NCBI GenBank assembly: GCA_045593785.1
Contig: JAZNXH010000144.1
Location: 1 to 22,063, forward strand
DNA length: 22,063 nt
Direction: 5' to 3'
Source: SZUA-448 sp045593785
GTDB taxonomy: Bacteria; Bacillota; Clostridia; Lachnospirales; Lachnospiraceae
Positions within the stretch are counted from its first letter, which is position 1. The number at the start of each line of letters is the position of its first letter. Made by a program: the position numbers and the translations under genes. Below are positions 1 to 6,971 of this stretch, one piece after another. A model generated the notes under the pieces. That model worked only from the letters and a program-made list of their open reading frames with translations. It was not told the DNA's origin and ran no database searches.

Positions 1-6
1 TCCGGC

Positions 7-26
7 TGTCGTCAACTGTCGTCAAC
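7..26. repeat. Tandem 10-bp repeat beyond the tRNA-Gly terminator
   Basis: Two perfect adjacent copies of TGTCGTCAAC are seen, followed by a partial inverted copy (TTGACACGACA) up to about position 37. It lies just past the tRNA terminator, at the window edge. It could be a recombinase or regulator site, or chance. What lies to its left cannot be seen. Confidence 0.5.
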
Positions 27-38
27 TTGACACGACAC

Positions 39-80
39 AAAAAAAATAGCGGAAGCCCCTGTTTATCACGGTTTCCGCTT
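39..80 (-). terminator. Rho-independent terminator of the tRNA-Gly gene
   Basis: On the minus strand AGCGGAA (73-79) pairs with TTCCGCT (48-54) across an 18-nt loop that can pair further. An A then a run of eight Ts follows. It starts about 13 nt after the tRNA 3' end, so it should end the tRNA transcript. Confidence 0.75.
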
Positions 81-91
81 CATTCGAGAAG

Positions 92-163
92 AGCACGAGA
101 CGGCATTCGAACCCGCGACCCTCGCCTTGGCAAGGCGATACTCCACCACTGAGCCACTCGTGC
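92..163 (-). tRNA. tRNA-Gly (anticodon GCC), with a T-arm mismatch
   Basis: The 72-nt cloverleaf reads on the minus strand. The acceptor stem GCACGAG/CTCGTGC is perfect and is followed by discriminator U (92). The D-arm starts GCTC, with GG in the loop. The anticodon stem TCGCC/GGCGA encloses loop TTGCCAA, giving anticodon GCC (129-131). The T-loop is TTCGAAT. CCA is not encoded and must be added afterwards. The base after the T-loop is G (plus-strand C104) where bacterial tRNAs have nearly invariant C61. The T-stem therefore closes with a G53-G61 mismatch (plus-strand C112 and C104), and the outer pair is G-U. The rest is intact, and the gene has its own promoter and terminator, so I call it functional; a sequencing error or decaying copy is possible. 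Confidence 0.95.
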
Positions 164-203
164 ATTTGTTTTGTTTTGCGCTCTTGCCTCACGCGCAAGA
201 CAT

Positions 204-232
204 ACTATACAATAAATTTTCGCATTTGTCAA
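204..232 (-). promoter_or_regulatory. Promoter of the tRNA-Gly gene
   Basis: On the minus strand a perfect -35 TTGACA (227-232) is separated by 17 bp from -10 TATAGT (204-209). Transcription would start near 197, about 34 nt before the mature tRNA. The near-consensus strength suits a stable RNA gene. Confidence 0.85.
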
Positions 233-289
233 CACAAATTATAAAATTTTTTTATGTTTTTTTTGCTTCTTTTCCTGACAAACTTTCCC

Positions 290-319
290 TTGTTTCCATC
301 TATATTTATGGTATATAAT
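290..319 (+). promoter_or_regulatory. Probable promoter of the SDR reductase gene
   Basis: A perfect TATAAT (314-319) lies 18 bp after a weak TTGTTT (290-295) in an AT-rich stretch. Transcription would start near 326, about 26 nt before the start codon, leaving room for the AAAGGA ribosome site at 339-344. Confidence 0.55.
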
Positions 320-351
320 TTTCATAAATAATTTCTTGAAAGGATACTGTT

Positions 352-1077
352 ATGTCTACTATCCTGATTACCGGAGCCTCCCGTGGTATTGGCCGTGCAA
401 CCGCTCTGCAATTTGCCATCCCGGGCAACACCCTCATCCTTGTATGTAAATCAAATATTGACAAATTACATGCCCTTGCAGAGGACATCCGTACTCGCGG
501 TGCCATAGTTTTTCCCGTTCAGGCAGACATCTCAGACTCCGCAGAGGTGACCCGCCTTTTCGATATCATCAGAACAAACGGCTTATCCGTAGACCTTCTG
601 ATTAACAATGCCGGCATCTCCTATACAGGACTCCTGCAGGATATGACAGATACCGATTGGCATGCCATCCTTGACACGAATCTGTCCTCCATCTTCTATT
701 GCTGCCGCGCTGTCATCCCGATGATGTTAAAAAACGGCGGTGGGAAGATTCTGAACATCTCTTCCATCTGGGGCAAATACGGTGCTTCCTGCGAGGTAGC
801 CTACAGTGCCACCAAAGGTGCGGTAAACAGCTTCACCAAAGCACTCGCAAAGGAGCTTGCACCTTCCAATATACAGGTGAATGCTGTATCCTTCGGCTTC
901 ATCGATACCGATATGAATGCAAAATTAAGTCCGGAAGAAATACAAGACTTTGCTGATTCCTATATTCCTGCCGGACGTATTGCTACTGCCGATGAAGCAG
1001 CTGAGTTTATCACTGCCGTTGCCGCTACCGGTTCGTACTGTACCGGACAAATTCTCGGTTTTGACGGAGGCTACTGA
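352..1077 (+). CDS. ymfI: SDR oxidoreductase, probable EF-P 5-aminopentanone reductase
   Basis: This is a 241-residue classical short-chain dehydrogenase/reductase, probably cytosolic and NADPH-dependent. The nucleotide motif TGASRGIG is at residues 7-14 and NNAG at 85-88. The catalytic set is S138, Y151 and K155, in the context ISSIWG...GASCEV..YSATKG. That Trp-containing context, plus TDMNAKL after the active site, resembles YmfI of Bacillus subtilis as I recall it, rather than FabG of fatty-acid synthesis. YmfI reduces the 5-aminopentanone group on elongation factor P. FabG remains an alternative, but no fab genes lie nearby. The usual PG turn after the VN strand reads SFG (180-182), an odd substitution. 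The start is supported by AAAGGA seven bases upstream. The stop codon directly abuts the stop of the opposing trkH gene. Confidence 0.85.
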   Translation: MSTILITGASRGIGRATALQFAIPGNTLILVCKSNIDKLHALAEDIRTRGAIVFPVQADISDSAEVTRLFDIIRTNGLSVDLLINNAGISYTGLLQDMTDTDWHAILDTNLSSIFYCCRAVIPMMLKNGGGKILNISSIWGKYGASCEVAYSATKGAVNSFTKALAKELAPSNIQVNAVSFGFIDTDMNAKLSPEEIQDFADSYIPAGRIATADEAAEFITAVAATGSYCTGQILGFDGGY

Positions 1078-2514
1078 TTACTTCTTCCATGTACCGGGGG
1101 CAAACAACAATAACATCGGGAACAGTTCCAGTCTTCCGGCGAGCATATCAAATATCATGACACTTTTCGTTAATACCGGAAATCCGGAATAGTTACACAT
1201 CGGGCCTGCGGCACCAAATCCGGGACCCATATTTGATAACGCAGATACTGCCATAGAAAAATTCGTCTCAAAATCATATCCCCCAAGTGAGAATAGGAAA
1301 ATCGAGACCCCTAATACCAATGCATAGGTAAAGAAGAAAATCTGTACGGAATGCCGTACCTGCGGTTCCAGTACCTTCCCCTCGATTCTTGTCTGTCGCA
1401 CAGTACGCGGATGCAGGAAAGACTTAATCTCCATCTTGATTGACTTCAACAGAATCAGAATACGTGATACTTTGATACCACCGCCGGTGCTGCCGGCACA
1501 GGCACCACAGAACATAATCAGTAACAGAATTGTTTTTGATAACGCCGGCCACAGGTTAAAGTCCACTGTTGCAAAACCGGTACTAGAAATCAGCGTAGCT
1601 ACCTGGAAAAACGCATGATGTGCCGAATCGTACAAAGACTCGTACATTCCTCTGGTATTCCAAGTAATCAACAGCACCGCTGTCACAACAATGCCAAAAT
1701 ACCAACGTACTTCTTCTGACTTCAACGCCTGTATCGGTTTCTTGATTAGGAACAAATAATAAACGTTAAAATTTACACCAAACAGTACCATGAATACTGC
1801 GACCACAGTCTGAATATAGTAGCTGTATCCGCCAAGGCCGGCATTCGTTACGGCAAAACCACCGGTACCTGCGGTTCCGATGGCAATTGTAATCGCATCA
1901 AACAAGGGCATGCCGCCACAGATTAAAAATACAAACTCTACCACGGTCATTCCTGCATAGATTGCATAGAGAATCAGCGCAGTGGAACGAATCTTCGGAA
2001 CCAGCTTACCGACCTGCGGTCCGGGGCTCTCCGCACGCATCAGGTGCATGTTCTGACCGCCGGCAAGCGGCAAAATTGCAAGCAAGAATACCAGTACACC
2101 CATACCACCGACAAAGTGTGTAAAGCTACGCCAAAAAATTGAAGCCTTTGACAATGCCTCCACATCTGCCAGAATACTAGCACCCGTTGTGGTAAAACCG
2201 GAAACTGTCTCAAACAACGCGTCTATAAACTTCGGTATCTCCCCACTGATAACAAACGGTATACATCCGGCAAGACTCATCACAATCCAGCTCAGTGCTA
2301 CGGACGCAAAACCTTCTTTTGCAAAGAAATTTTTACTTTTTCCTTTGATGCGGCTTAGGCAGATACCGATGACAAAACATACCGCTGCCATAATCAGGTA
2401 CGCAAAACCGCTTTTCTCACGGTATATCAGGGCTACAATACATGGGAGCAGGAGAAATCCTGCTTCAAACTGCAGTACATACCCTAACATACGCAAAACT
2501 GCTGAATAATTCAT
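1078..2514 (-). CDS. trkH: Trk/Ktr-type potassium uptake channel subunit
   Basis: This is the membrane subunit that passes K+ (TrkH/KtrB family), working with the TrkA protein encoded just upstream. The four pore-loop filter segments are visible: GFTTTGAS (106-113), GTAGTGGF (213-220), SSTGFAT (310-316) and SNMGPG (427-432). The gating-loop GSTGGGIK is at 341-348. Several hydrophobic helices match the two-helix-plus-pore repeats of the family. I chose ATG at 2514 (478 residues) because MNYSAVLRMLGY matches family N-termini and AAGGGAG, overlapping the trkA stop, lies upstream. A GTG 48 bases further upstream would add 16 residues inside trkA. The gap to trkA is 19 nt, so the two are almost certainly co-transcribed. 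No terminator separates it from the opposing SDR gene. Confidence 0.95.
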   Translation of the reverse strand: MNYSAVLRMLGYVLQFEAGFLLLPCIVALIYREKSGFAYLIMAAVCFVIGICLSRIKGKSKNFFAKEGFASVALSWIVMSLAGCIPFVISGEIPKFIDALFETVSGFTTTGASILADVEALSKASIFWRSFTHFVGGMGVLVFLLAILPLAGGQNMHLMRAESPGPQVGKLVPKIRSTALILYAIYAGMTVVEFVFLICGGMPLFDAITIAIGTAGTGGFAVTNAGLGGYSYYIQTVVAVFMVLFGVNFNVYYLFLIKKPIQALKSEEVRWYFGIVVTAVLLITWNTRGMYESLYDSAHHAFFQVATLISSTGFATVDFNLWPALSKTILLLIMFCGACAGSTGGGIKVSRILILLKSIKMEIKSFLHPRTVRQTRIEGKVLEPQVRHSVQIFFFTYALVLGVSIFLFSLGGYDFETNFSMAVSALSNMGPGFGAAGPMCNYSGFPVLTKSVMIFDMLAGRLELFPMLLLFAPGTWKK

Positions 2515-2533
2515 AACTGAGTATTTCTCTCCC

Positions 2534-3904
2534 TTAGTCTTCCAGAATGTCTGCGATATCACTGAATCCGGTCTCTGTCGTTACAACGATTACCGTGTCC
2601 AGCTCCTGAATCACATCAGAACCGCGCGGAGTAATAATCTGTCCGCCGTGATTAATGCAACACACCAGCACATTTTTCTTTAATTTCATCTCCTGCAACG
2701 GAATACCAATTACCGGCGACCCCTTCTGAATCAGGAATTCCAATGCTTCTGCCTTGTCTTCAATGATTCGATACAAGGATTCAATATTGATACCCAATGA
2801 ATTCTCCATGCCACGAACATGACGAACGATATTTTCTGCGGTTACCTGCTTCGGACAGATGATGCTGCCGATTTCCAGCTGACTGACAATATCATCAAAT
2901 GCAATCTTATTGATCTTGGTAACCAGTTTTGCCTCAGAACAATTCTTCGCAAACAGGGACATCATAATGTTCTCTTCATCCATATCGGTAAGCGCCAGAA
3001 ATGCTTCCGCACCGGCAAGTCCCTCTTCCTCGAGTATCTGTCGTTCACTACCGTCACCGTGAATAACGGTCGCCTTCGGAAGATGCTCACTCAGGAAATT
3101 GCAACGATTCATATCCTTCTCGATAATCGTTACCTTGATGCCCATCGACAAAAGTTCTTCCGTCAGATAGTAAGTCAGGGCACCGCCGCCGACAATCATG
3201 GCATCCCTGACCTTACCATGGTCCATACCAATCTTGCGGAAGAACTCATCCGCTTTCTTCGGAGATGCTACGATAGAGATAATATCCTTTTCCTGCAGAA
3301 CAAAATCACCCTTCGGGATAATCACCTCGTCTTCACGTTGTACCGCACAGACAAGCACGTTGCAATGCAACTTATGCGACATCTCCATCAAACGGATTCC
3401 ATGAAGCACAGAACCCGGCTCGATTTTGAGTTTTAAAAGCTCAACTCTGCCTTTTGCAAACGTATCTACTTTAATTGCAGACGGTGTGCGAAGAAGTCTT
3501 GCCGCCTCCCGTGCTGCTGCATGCTCCGGATTGATTACCATCGCAAGCCCCAGTTTTGACTTAATGGAATTCACATCACGGCTGTACTCGGGATTACGCA
3601 CACGCGCAATCGTCTGGCAGTTACCGGACTTCTTTGCAATCATACAACACAGGAGATTAAGCTCATCGGACTCTGTCACTGCAATCAGAAGATCTGCCGC
3701 CTCGATTCCGGCTTCTACCTGTACATGGTACGATGCACCGTTTCCCACCATACCCATGATATCGTATTTGTTTGTAACAGTTTCAACCACGTCCCTGCTC
3801 TGGTCTATCAGTGTCAGGTCGTGTCCTTCTCTGCTTAACTGCTCGATAAGTGTCAGTCCGACCTTACCGCAACCAACAATAATAATTTTCATCTTTTCAT
3901 CCAT
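2534..3904 (-). CDS. trkA: Trk potassium transporter regulatory NAD-binding subunit
   Basis: This cytosolic peripheral subunit gates TrkH by binding nucleotides. Its 456 residues show the duplicated TrkA layout. The first Rossmann RCK domain has GCGKVG (11-16) and acidic D34 at the end of strand 2. A TrkA-C domain lies around 150-215. The second Rossmann repeat starts IVGGGALTYYL (237-247), with E262 at strand 2, and a second TrkA-C domain covers about 370-450. The length fits full-length TrkA, not the half-size KtrA. The start ATG at 3904 has no Shine-Dalgarno at normal spacing; the nearest AGGAAG sits in the loop of a perfect hairpin directly upstream. A second ATG four codons on (MKIIIVGCGK) is a possible start. 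It lies 61 nt after uxuA and 19 nt before trkH. Confidence 0.95.
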   Translation of the reverse strand: MDEKMKIIIVGCGKVGLTLIEQLSREGHDLTLIDQSRDVVETVTNKYDIMGMVGNGASYHVQVEAGIEAADLLIAVTESDELNLLCCMIAKKSGNCQTIARVRNPEYSRDVNSIKSKLGLAMVINPEHAAAREAARLLRTPSAIKVDTFAKGRVELLKLKIEPGSVLHGIRLMEMSHKLHCNVLVCAVQREDEVIIPKGDFVLQEKDIISIVASPKKADEFFRKIGMDHGKVRDAMIVGGGALTYYLTEELLSMGIKVTIIEKDMNRCNFLSEHLPKATVIHGDGSERQILEEEGLAGAEAFLALTDMDEENIMMSLFAKNCSEAKLVTKINKIAFDDIVSQLEIGSIICPKQVTAENIVRHVRGMENSLGINIESLYRIIEDKAEALEFLIQKGSPVIGIPLQEMKLKKNVLVCCINHGGQIITPRGSDVIQELDTVIVVTTETGFSDIADILED

Positions 3905-3932
3905 TCTGAGAACAGTTCTTCCTGTTCTCCAC
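3905..3932 (-). promoter_or_regulatory. Hairpin leader of trkA
   Basis: In the mRNA GAGAACAG (3922-3929) and CTGTTCTC (3908-3915) form a perfect 8-bp stem around a 6-nt loop GAAGAA. It ends three bases before the trkA ATG and contains the only Shine-Dalgarno-like bases. No U-tract follows, so it is not a terminator. A folded form would limit ribosome access. Related sequence precedes the NYN-LOTUS gene. Its regulatory role is inferred. Confidence 0.6.
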
Positions 3933-3965
3933 TTATAATATCAACTTTGCCTTCCGCTCTGCTGA

Positions 3966-5057
3966 TTACTTCAACTTGTCCAGCGTCTCCCATACGCCAA
4001 GCATATAAGTTACACCTAATGCACGGTCATACAGACCGTAACCCGGTCTTGCCTGTTCCCCCCAGATCATTCTGCCGTGATCCGGACGGATATATCCGGT
4101 ATATCCGGTATCGTGATAAGCTTTTACTATCTTCACCATATCAAGATCACCACAGTCACTCGGATGTGCCACCTCGGTGAAATCTTTCTCATTCATGTGT
4201 TTGATATTGCGGATATGTGCAAAATGAATTCTTCCCTGACCTGCAAACTCCTCAATAATCGCCGGAATATCATTGCTCAGGTCAGAACCGAGAGATCCGG
4301 TGCAGAGTGTCAGACCGTTGTACGGGCTGTCGTACAGCTTTAAGAACTTACGGATATTCTCTGCATTGGTGATTACCTTCGGAAGACCGTAGATCTTCCA
4401 CGGCGGATCATCCGGATGAATTGCCATCTTGATATCATATTTCTCCGCATACGGAACCACTGCATCCAGGAAATACTTAATATTCTCCCAATACTGTTCC
4501 TCGCTCATCGTCTGATAAAATGCCATATCGGCAGCCATCAGGGACAGACGCTCCGGTTCCCATCCGGGCAGCGAATAGTCCATTGCCTTCTCTCGCATAC
4601 GGTCTGCCATCGTGGTCGGGTCCATCTTCAGCACTTCTTCGTGATTGTAGTACATTGCGGTACTGCCGTCCGGAAGCGGGTAAGCAAGGTCACTTCTTGC
4701 CCAGTCAATCGTAGGCATAAAGTTGTAACACAAACATTTAATCCCTATCTTAGATAAATTCTCAAGCGTCTTAATATAATTCGCTATGTAATGGTCTCTG
4801 CTCGGAAGTCCCTTCTTAATATCTTCGTGAATATTCACACTCTCAATGACTTCTACTTCAAGACCTGCAGCGTTAATCTCTGCCTTCATCGCCTGCAAGC
4901 GTTCCAACGGCCATACTTCACCAACCGGTACGTCCGTCAGTGCGGTACATACTCCGGTCACACCCGGAATCTGACGAATCTGTTCAAGCGTTACACTATC
5001 ATCTCCGCCATAGAACCAACGAAGAATCATCTTGGGTTTTGCCTTGTTACTCTTCAT
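3966..5057 (-). CDS. uxuA: Mannonate dehydratase
   Basis: UxuA converts D-mannonate to 2-keto-3-deoxygluconate in glucuronate breakdown, in the cytosol and with a divalent metal. The 363 residues match the family in length. The N-terminus RWFYGGDDSVTLEQIRQIPG, then GVTGV, VPVGEVWP, the metal-site region AIHPDDPP, LCTGSLG, HFAHIRN and RPDHGRMIWGE are all present. I chose ATG at 5057: AAGGAG lies 13 nt upstream, within the end of the preceding gene. An internal ATG at residue 10 is nearer other family starts but lacks a clear ribosome site. The start overlaps the end of the NYN-LOTUS gene by 11 nt, implying translational coupling. No uxuB, uxaC or kdg genes are visible beside it, so its pathway partners must lie elsewhere. 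Confidence 0.95.
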   Translation of the reverse strand: MKSNKAKPKMILRWFYGGDDSVTLEQIRQIPGVTGVCTALTDVPVGEVWPLERLQAMKAEINAAGLEVEVIESVNIHEDIKKGLPSRDHYIANYIKTLENLSKIGIKCLCYNFMPTIDWARSDLAYPLPDGSTAMYYNHEEVLKMDPTTMADRMREKAMDYSLPGWEPERLSLMAADMAFYQTMSEEQYWENIKYFLDAVVPYAEKYDIKMAIHPDDPPWKIYGLPKVITNAENIRKFLKLYDSPYNGLTLCTGSLGSDLSNDIPAIIEEFAGQGRIHFAHIRNIKHMNEKDFTEVAHPSDCGDLDMVKIVKAYHDTGYTGYIRPDHGRMIWGEQARPGYGLYDRALGVTYMLGVWETLDKLK

Positions 5058-6030
5058 ATCTTACTTCTTTCTCCTTGTTTTTCTCCTCAGTCACTACCAG
5101 ATTAGGAATACTTTGGATATATTTTGAAAAGGTGGAATAACCATAATCGCGTACATTAAAATTGCGGTACTTCAGATGGATCTTATTACTGAGATCTCCG
5201 AGCAGCATACCGGCTTCACCCATTCGTTTCACACACTCTACCGCATACTGTTCGATCCGGTTCTTGTCATCCGCATTCTCCATCAGTTCCACGGTAACCG
5301 TACTCTCAACTTTCTTAAGGCGTAATGAGCTAAATTCCTCAAGAAACTTAGATAACAGACTGTATCCGTAATTACGCACGTCAAATTCCGGATACATCTT
5401 AACCAATGTACTTCCAATCTCGCCGAGTCCGGTCGGCTTTCCATCATTATCATTCTCTGTAATAATTCCAATGATAACATTCTCGATGGTCCGCTTATCA
5501 ATCGCAGGCTCTGCATGCTGTGCCTTAGATACTTTACTGCCTTTTACCTTTGTACCCTTTCCGGAAGCAGACGAAGCATCTTTTTCTGCCGCATCCGGAT
5601 CAAGCAAAATCTCAAGACTGGTAAAACGGTCACAGGCAACACGGAATGCCTTGGGTGTCTTATTCTCGCCCATACCGATAACCGTCATGCCGGACTCCCG
5701 CAGACGGCTTGCCAGCTTCGTAAAATCACTGTCACTCGATGCCAGACAGAATCCATCCACTTGACCGGTATAGAGGATATCCATTGCATCAATAATCATC
5801 GCCGAGTCCGTAGCGTTCTTCCCTGTCGTATAGCTGTACTGCTGAATCGGTGTGATGGAATTTTCCAGAAGGACTGCTTTCCAGCTGCTGTTGTCATTGG
5901 TCGTCCAGTCACCGTAGATTCGCTTATACGTTACGATACCGTATTTTGATATCTCGTTCAGCATACACTTGATATATTTTTTTGAAATGTTATCAGCATC
6001 AATTAACAATGCATATCTTTTTTCTTCCAT
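5047..6030 (-). CDS. NYN-domain putative ribonuclease with two OST-HTH/LOTUS domains
   Basis: This is a predicted RNA-acting protein of 327 residues. The N-terminal NYN (PIN-like, LabA/DUF88-type) domain covers about 5-143 and keeps the expected acidic residues: D11 in LIDADN, D75 in ATDSAM, D100 and D102 in SSDSDF. A low-complexity Lys/Ser/Ala linker (145-178) follows. Two winged-helix LOTUS repeats come next, about 181-250 and 256-318, marked by the matching phrases FDVRNYGYSLLSKFL and FNVRDYGYSTFSKYI. Known NYN domains cut RNA and LOTUS domains bind RNA; the target here is unknown. The start is uncertain: ATG at 6030 begins at the conserved domain but lacks a strong ribosome site, and an in-frame TTG at 6042 or further upstream is possible. 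It lies 98 nt after thiN and overlaps uxuA. Confidence 0.9.
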   Translation of the reverse strand: MEEKRYALLIDADNISKKYIKCMLNEISKYGIVTYKRIYGDWTTNDNSSWKAVLLENSITPIQQYSYTTGKNATDSAMIIDAMDILYTGQVDGFCLASSDSDFTKLASRLRESGMTVIGMGENKTPKAFRVACDRFTSLEILLDPDAAEKDASSASGKGTKVKGSKVSKAQHAEPAIDKRTIENVIIGIITENDNDGKPTGLGEIGSTLVKMYPEFDVRNYGYSLLSKFLEEFSSLRLKKVESTVTVELMENADDKNRIEQYAVECVKRMGEAGMLLGDLSNKIHLKYRNFNVRDYGYSTFSKYIQSIPNLVVTEEKNKEKEVRYEE

Positions 6031-6042
6031 AATATTATCCAA

Positions 6043-6088
6043 TCTGAGAACGTACTCCATAACAAAGAATCCATGCCGTTCTCCCCAC
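6043..6088 (-). promoter_or_regulatory. Inverted-repeat leader of the NYN-LOTUS gene
   Basis: In the mRNA GAGAACG (6077-6083) can pair with CGTTCTC (6046-6052) across a 24-nt loop. It is preceded by GTGGG and followed by AGATTGGAT. The trkA leader has GTG-GAGAAC, GTTCTC and AGAATGGAT in the same order, with a shorter loop. It may be an RNA element or operator shared by the two genes; function is inferred. Confidence 0.5.
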
Positions 6089-6128
6089 AAATCCTTTTCA
6101 CTTCCATGACTAACTTGAAATACCCGTG

Positions 6129-6746
6129 TTAATCTGTTGCAATTATAATCAGCAACATACCGTCTTTTACGGAGATTTCTGCTTCCTCTTGTACAAATTC
6201 ATTACTGATTCCAAGTGCAAATGCTCTGGTCAGTGTTGCATTCACTAACGGATACTTAAGCCCTTTGTAACTCACACCGTTTGCTTCTTCCGTCCATGCA
6301 AATACCGAAACAAATTCGTTTGTATTCCTTCTGTTCAAGCGAAGGCTTTTATTATATAGAAGAATTGCCGTTTCCCCTGCACCATATACGCAGCAACACC
6401 CGAGCCGCTCCGCCACGTATGCCGCCGCTGACAGATTCCCGATGCTGTGATCGAGCCGTCCGCCAAGTGCTGCACAGATTCGAATCCGGTCAAACCCCTT
6501 CTCCAAAGCATAACGAACTGCCATCATCGTATCCGTATCGTCCTTCTCTGCCGGTGCAGTCAGTACCGGAATTCCATCCGGCAATGTTTCCTGATAAGTA
6601 TCAAAATCTCCTACCAGCAAATCCGGTCGGATTCCTGCCTTTACGGCATGTCCAACACCTGCATCACATGCAATGATATATTCATCTTTTACCACCGGGA
6701 TTTCTCCTGCAACCGGAGCACCGGAAATAATCATACACTGTTTCAT
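6129..6746 (-). CDS. thiN: Thiamine pyrophosphokinase
   Basis: ThiN transfers pyrophosphate from ATP to thiamine, making thiamine pyrophosphate in the cytosol, so thiamine can be salvaged without full synthesis. The 205 residues fit the family. Hallmarks are the N-terminal strand with IISGAP, IACDAG, PDLLVGDFD with the substrate and metal acidic residues, the EKDDTDTMMAV stretch, and GGRLDHSIGNL; the rest forms the C-terminal beta domain, with family phrases YKGLKYPL and ISNEF. AGGA six bases before the ATG supports the start. It is the first gene of a five-gene minus-strand run. I see no TPP riboswitch (THI box) in its upstream region. No other thiamine genes are near. Confidence 0.95.
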   Translation of the reverse strand: MKQCMIISGAPVAGEIPVVKDEYIIACDAGVGHAVKAGIRPDLLVGDFDTYQETLPDGIPVLTAPAEKDDTDTMMAVRYALEKGFDRIRICAALGGRLDHSIGNLSAAAYVAERLGCCCVYGAGETAILLYNKSLRLNRRNTNEFVSVFAWTEEANGVSYKGLKYPLVNATLTRAFALGISNEFVQEEAEISVKDGMLLIIIATD

Positions 6747-6787
6747 CTTAATCCTAATATACTATTATTTTGTTATTATGAGGATAG

Positions 6788-6829
6788 ACATTGTACCTGC
6801 AATTTTTAAAAATACAGTAACATTGTACC
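6788..6829 (-). repeat. Direct repeat GGTACAATGT upstream of thiN
   Basis: Two perfect 10-bp copies (6788-6797 and 6820-6829) lie 32 bp apart, about three helical turns. Each contains TACAAT, a plausible -10 element, but neither has a good -35. Alternatively each could be a ribosome site and ATG of a mini-ORF: five codons for the upstream copy and eight for the downstream one. Confidence 0.6.
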
Positions 6830-6927
6830 ACCTTTTTTTCTAAAATGAAAGAATTTCTCAACAGAAAACGTAATGATTTTTACAACTCCTTTATAGTCTG
6901 ACAAAAGCCGAAAATAAAACACGATTT

Positions 6928-6971
6928 ATCGCGATTTTTGCGTTGACAAACGCGGTCTGCTTTGCTTTAAT
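6928..6971 (+). promoter_or_regulatory. uraA promoter with upstream palindrome
   Basis: A perfect -35 TTGACA (6943-6948), 17-bp spacing and -10 TTTAAT (6966-6971) put the start near 6978. The leader is about 72 nt and ends in AGGAGG (7036-7041). Just upstream sits the palindrome ATCGCGAT (6928-6935) within two CGATTT copies spaced 10 bp, a candidate operator. Confidence 0.8.

Noticed and set aside
2819..3436. Long plus-strand open frame opposite trkA
   Set aside because: It lies wholly antisense to a clear TrkA with all motifs; its translation shows no recognisable domain and there is no good ribosome site.
3905..3929. Hairpin before trkA as a uxuA terminator
   Set aside because: There is no U-tract after the stem, which runs directly into the trkA start codon.
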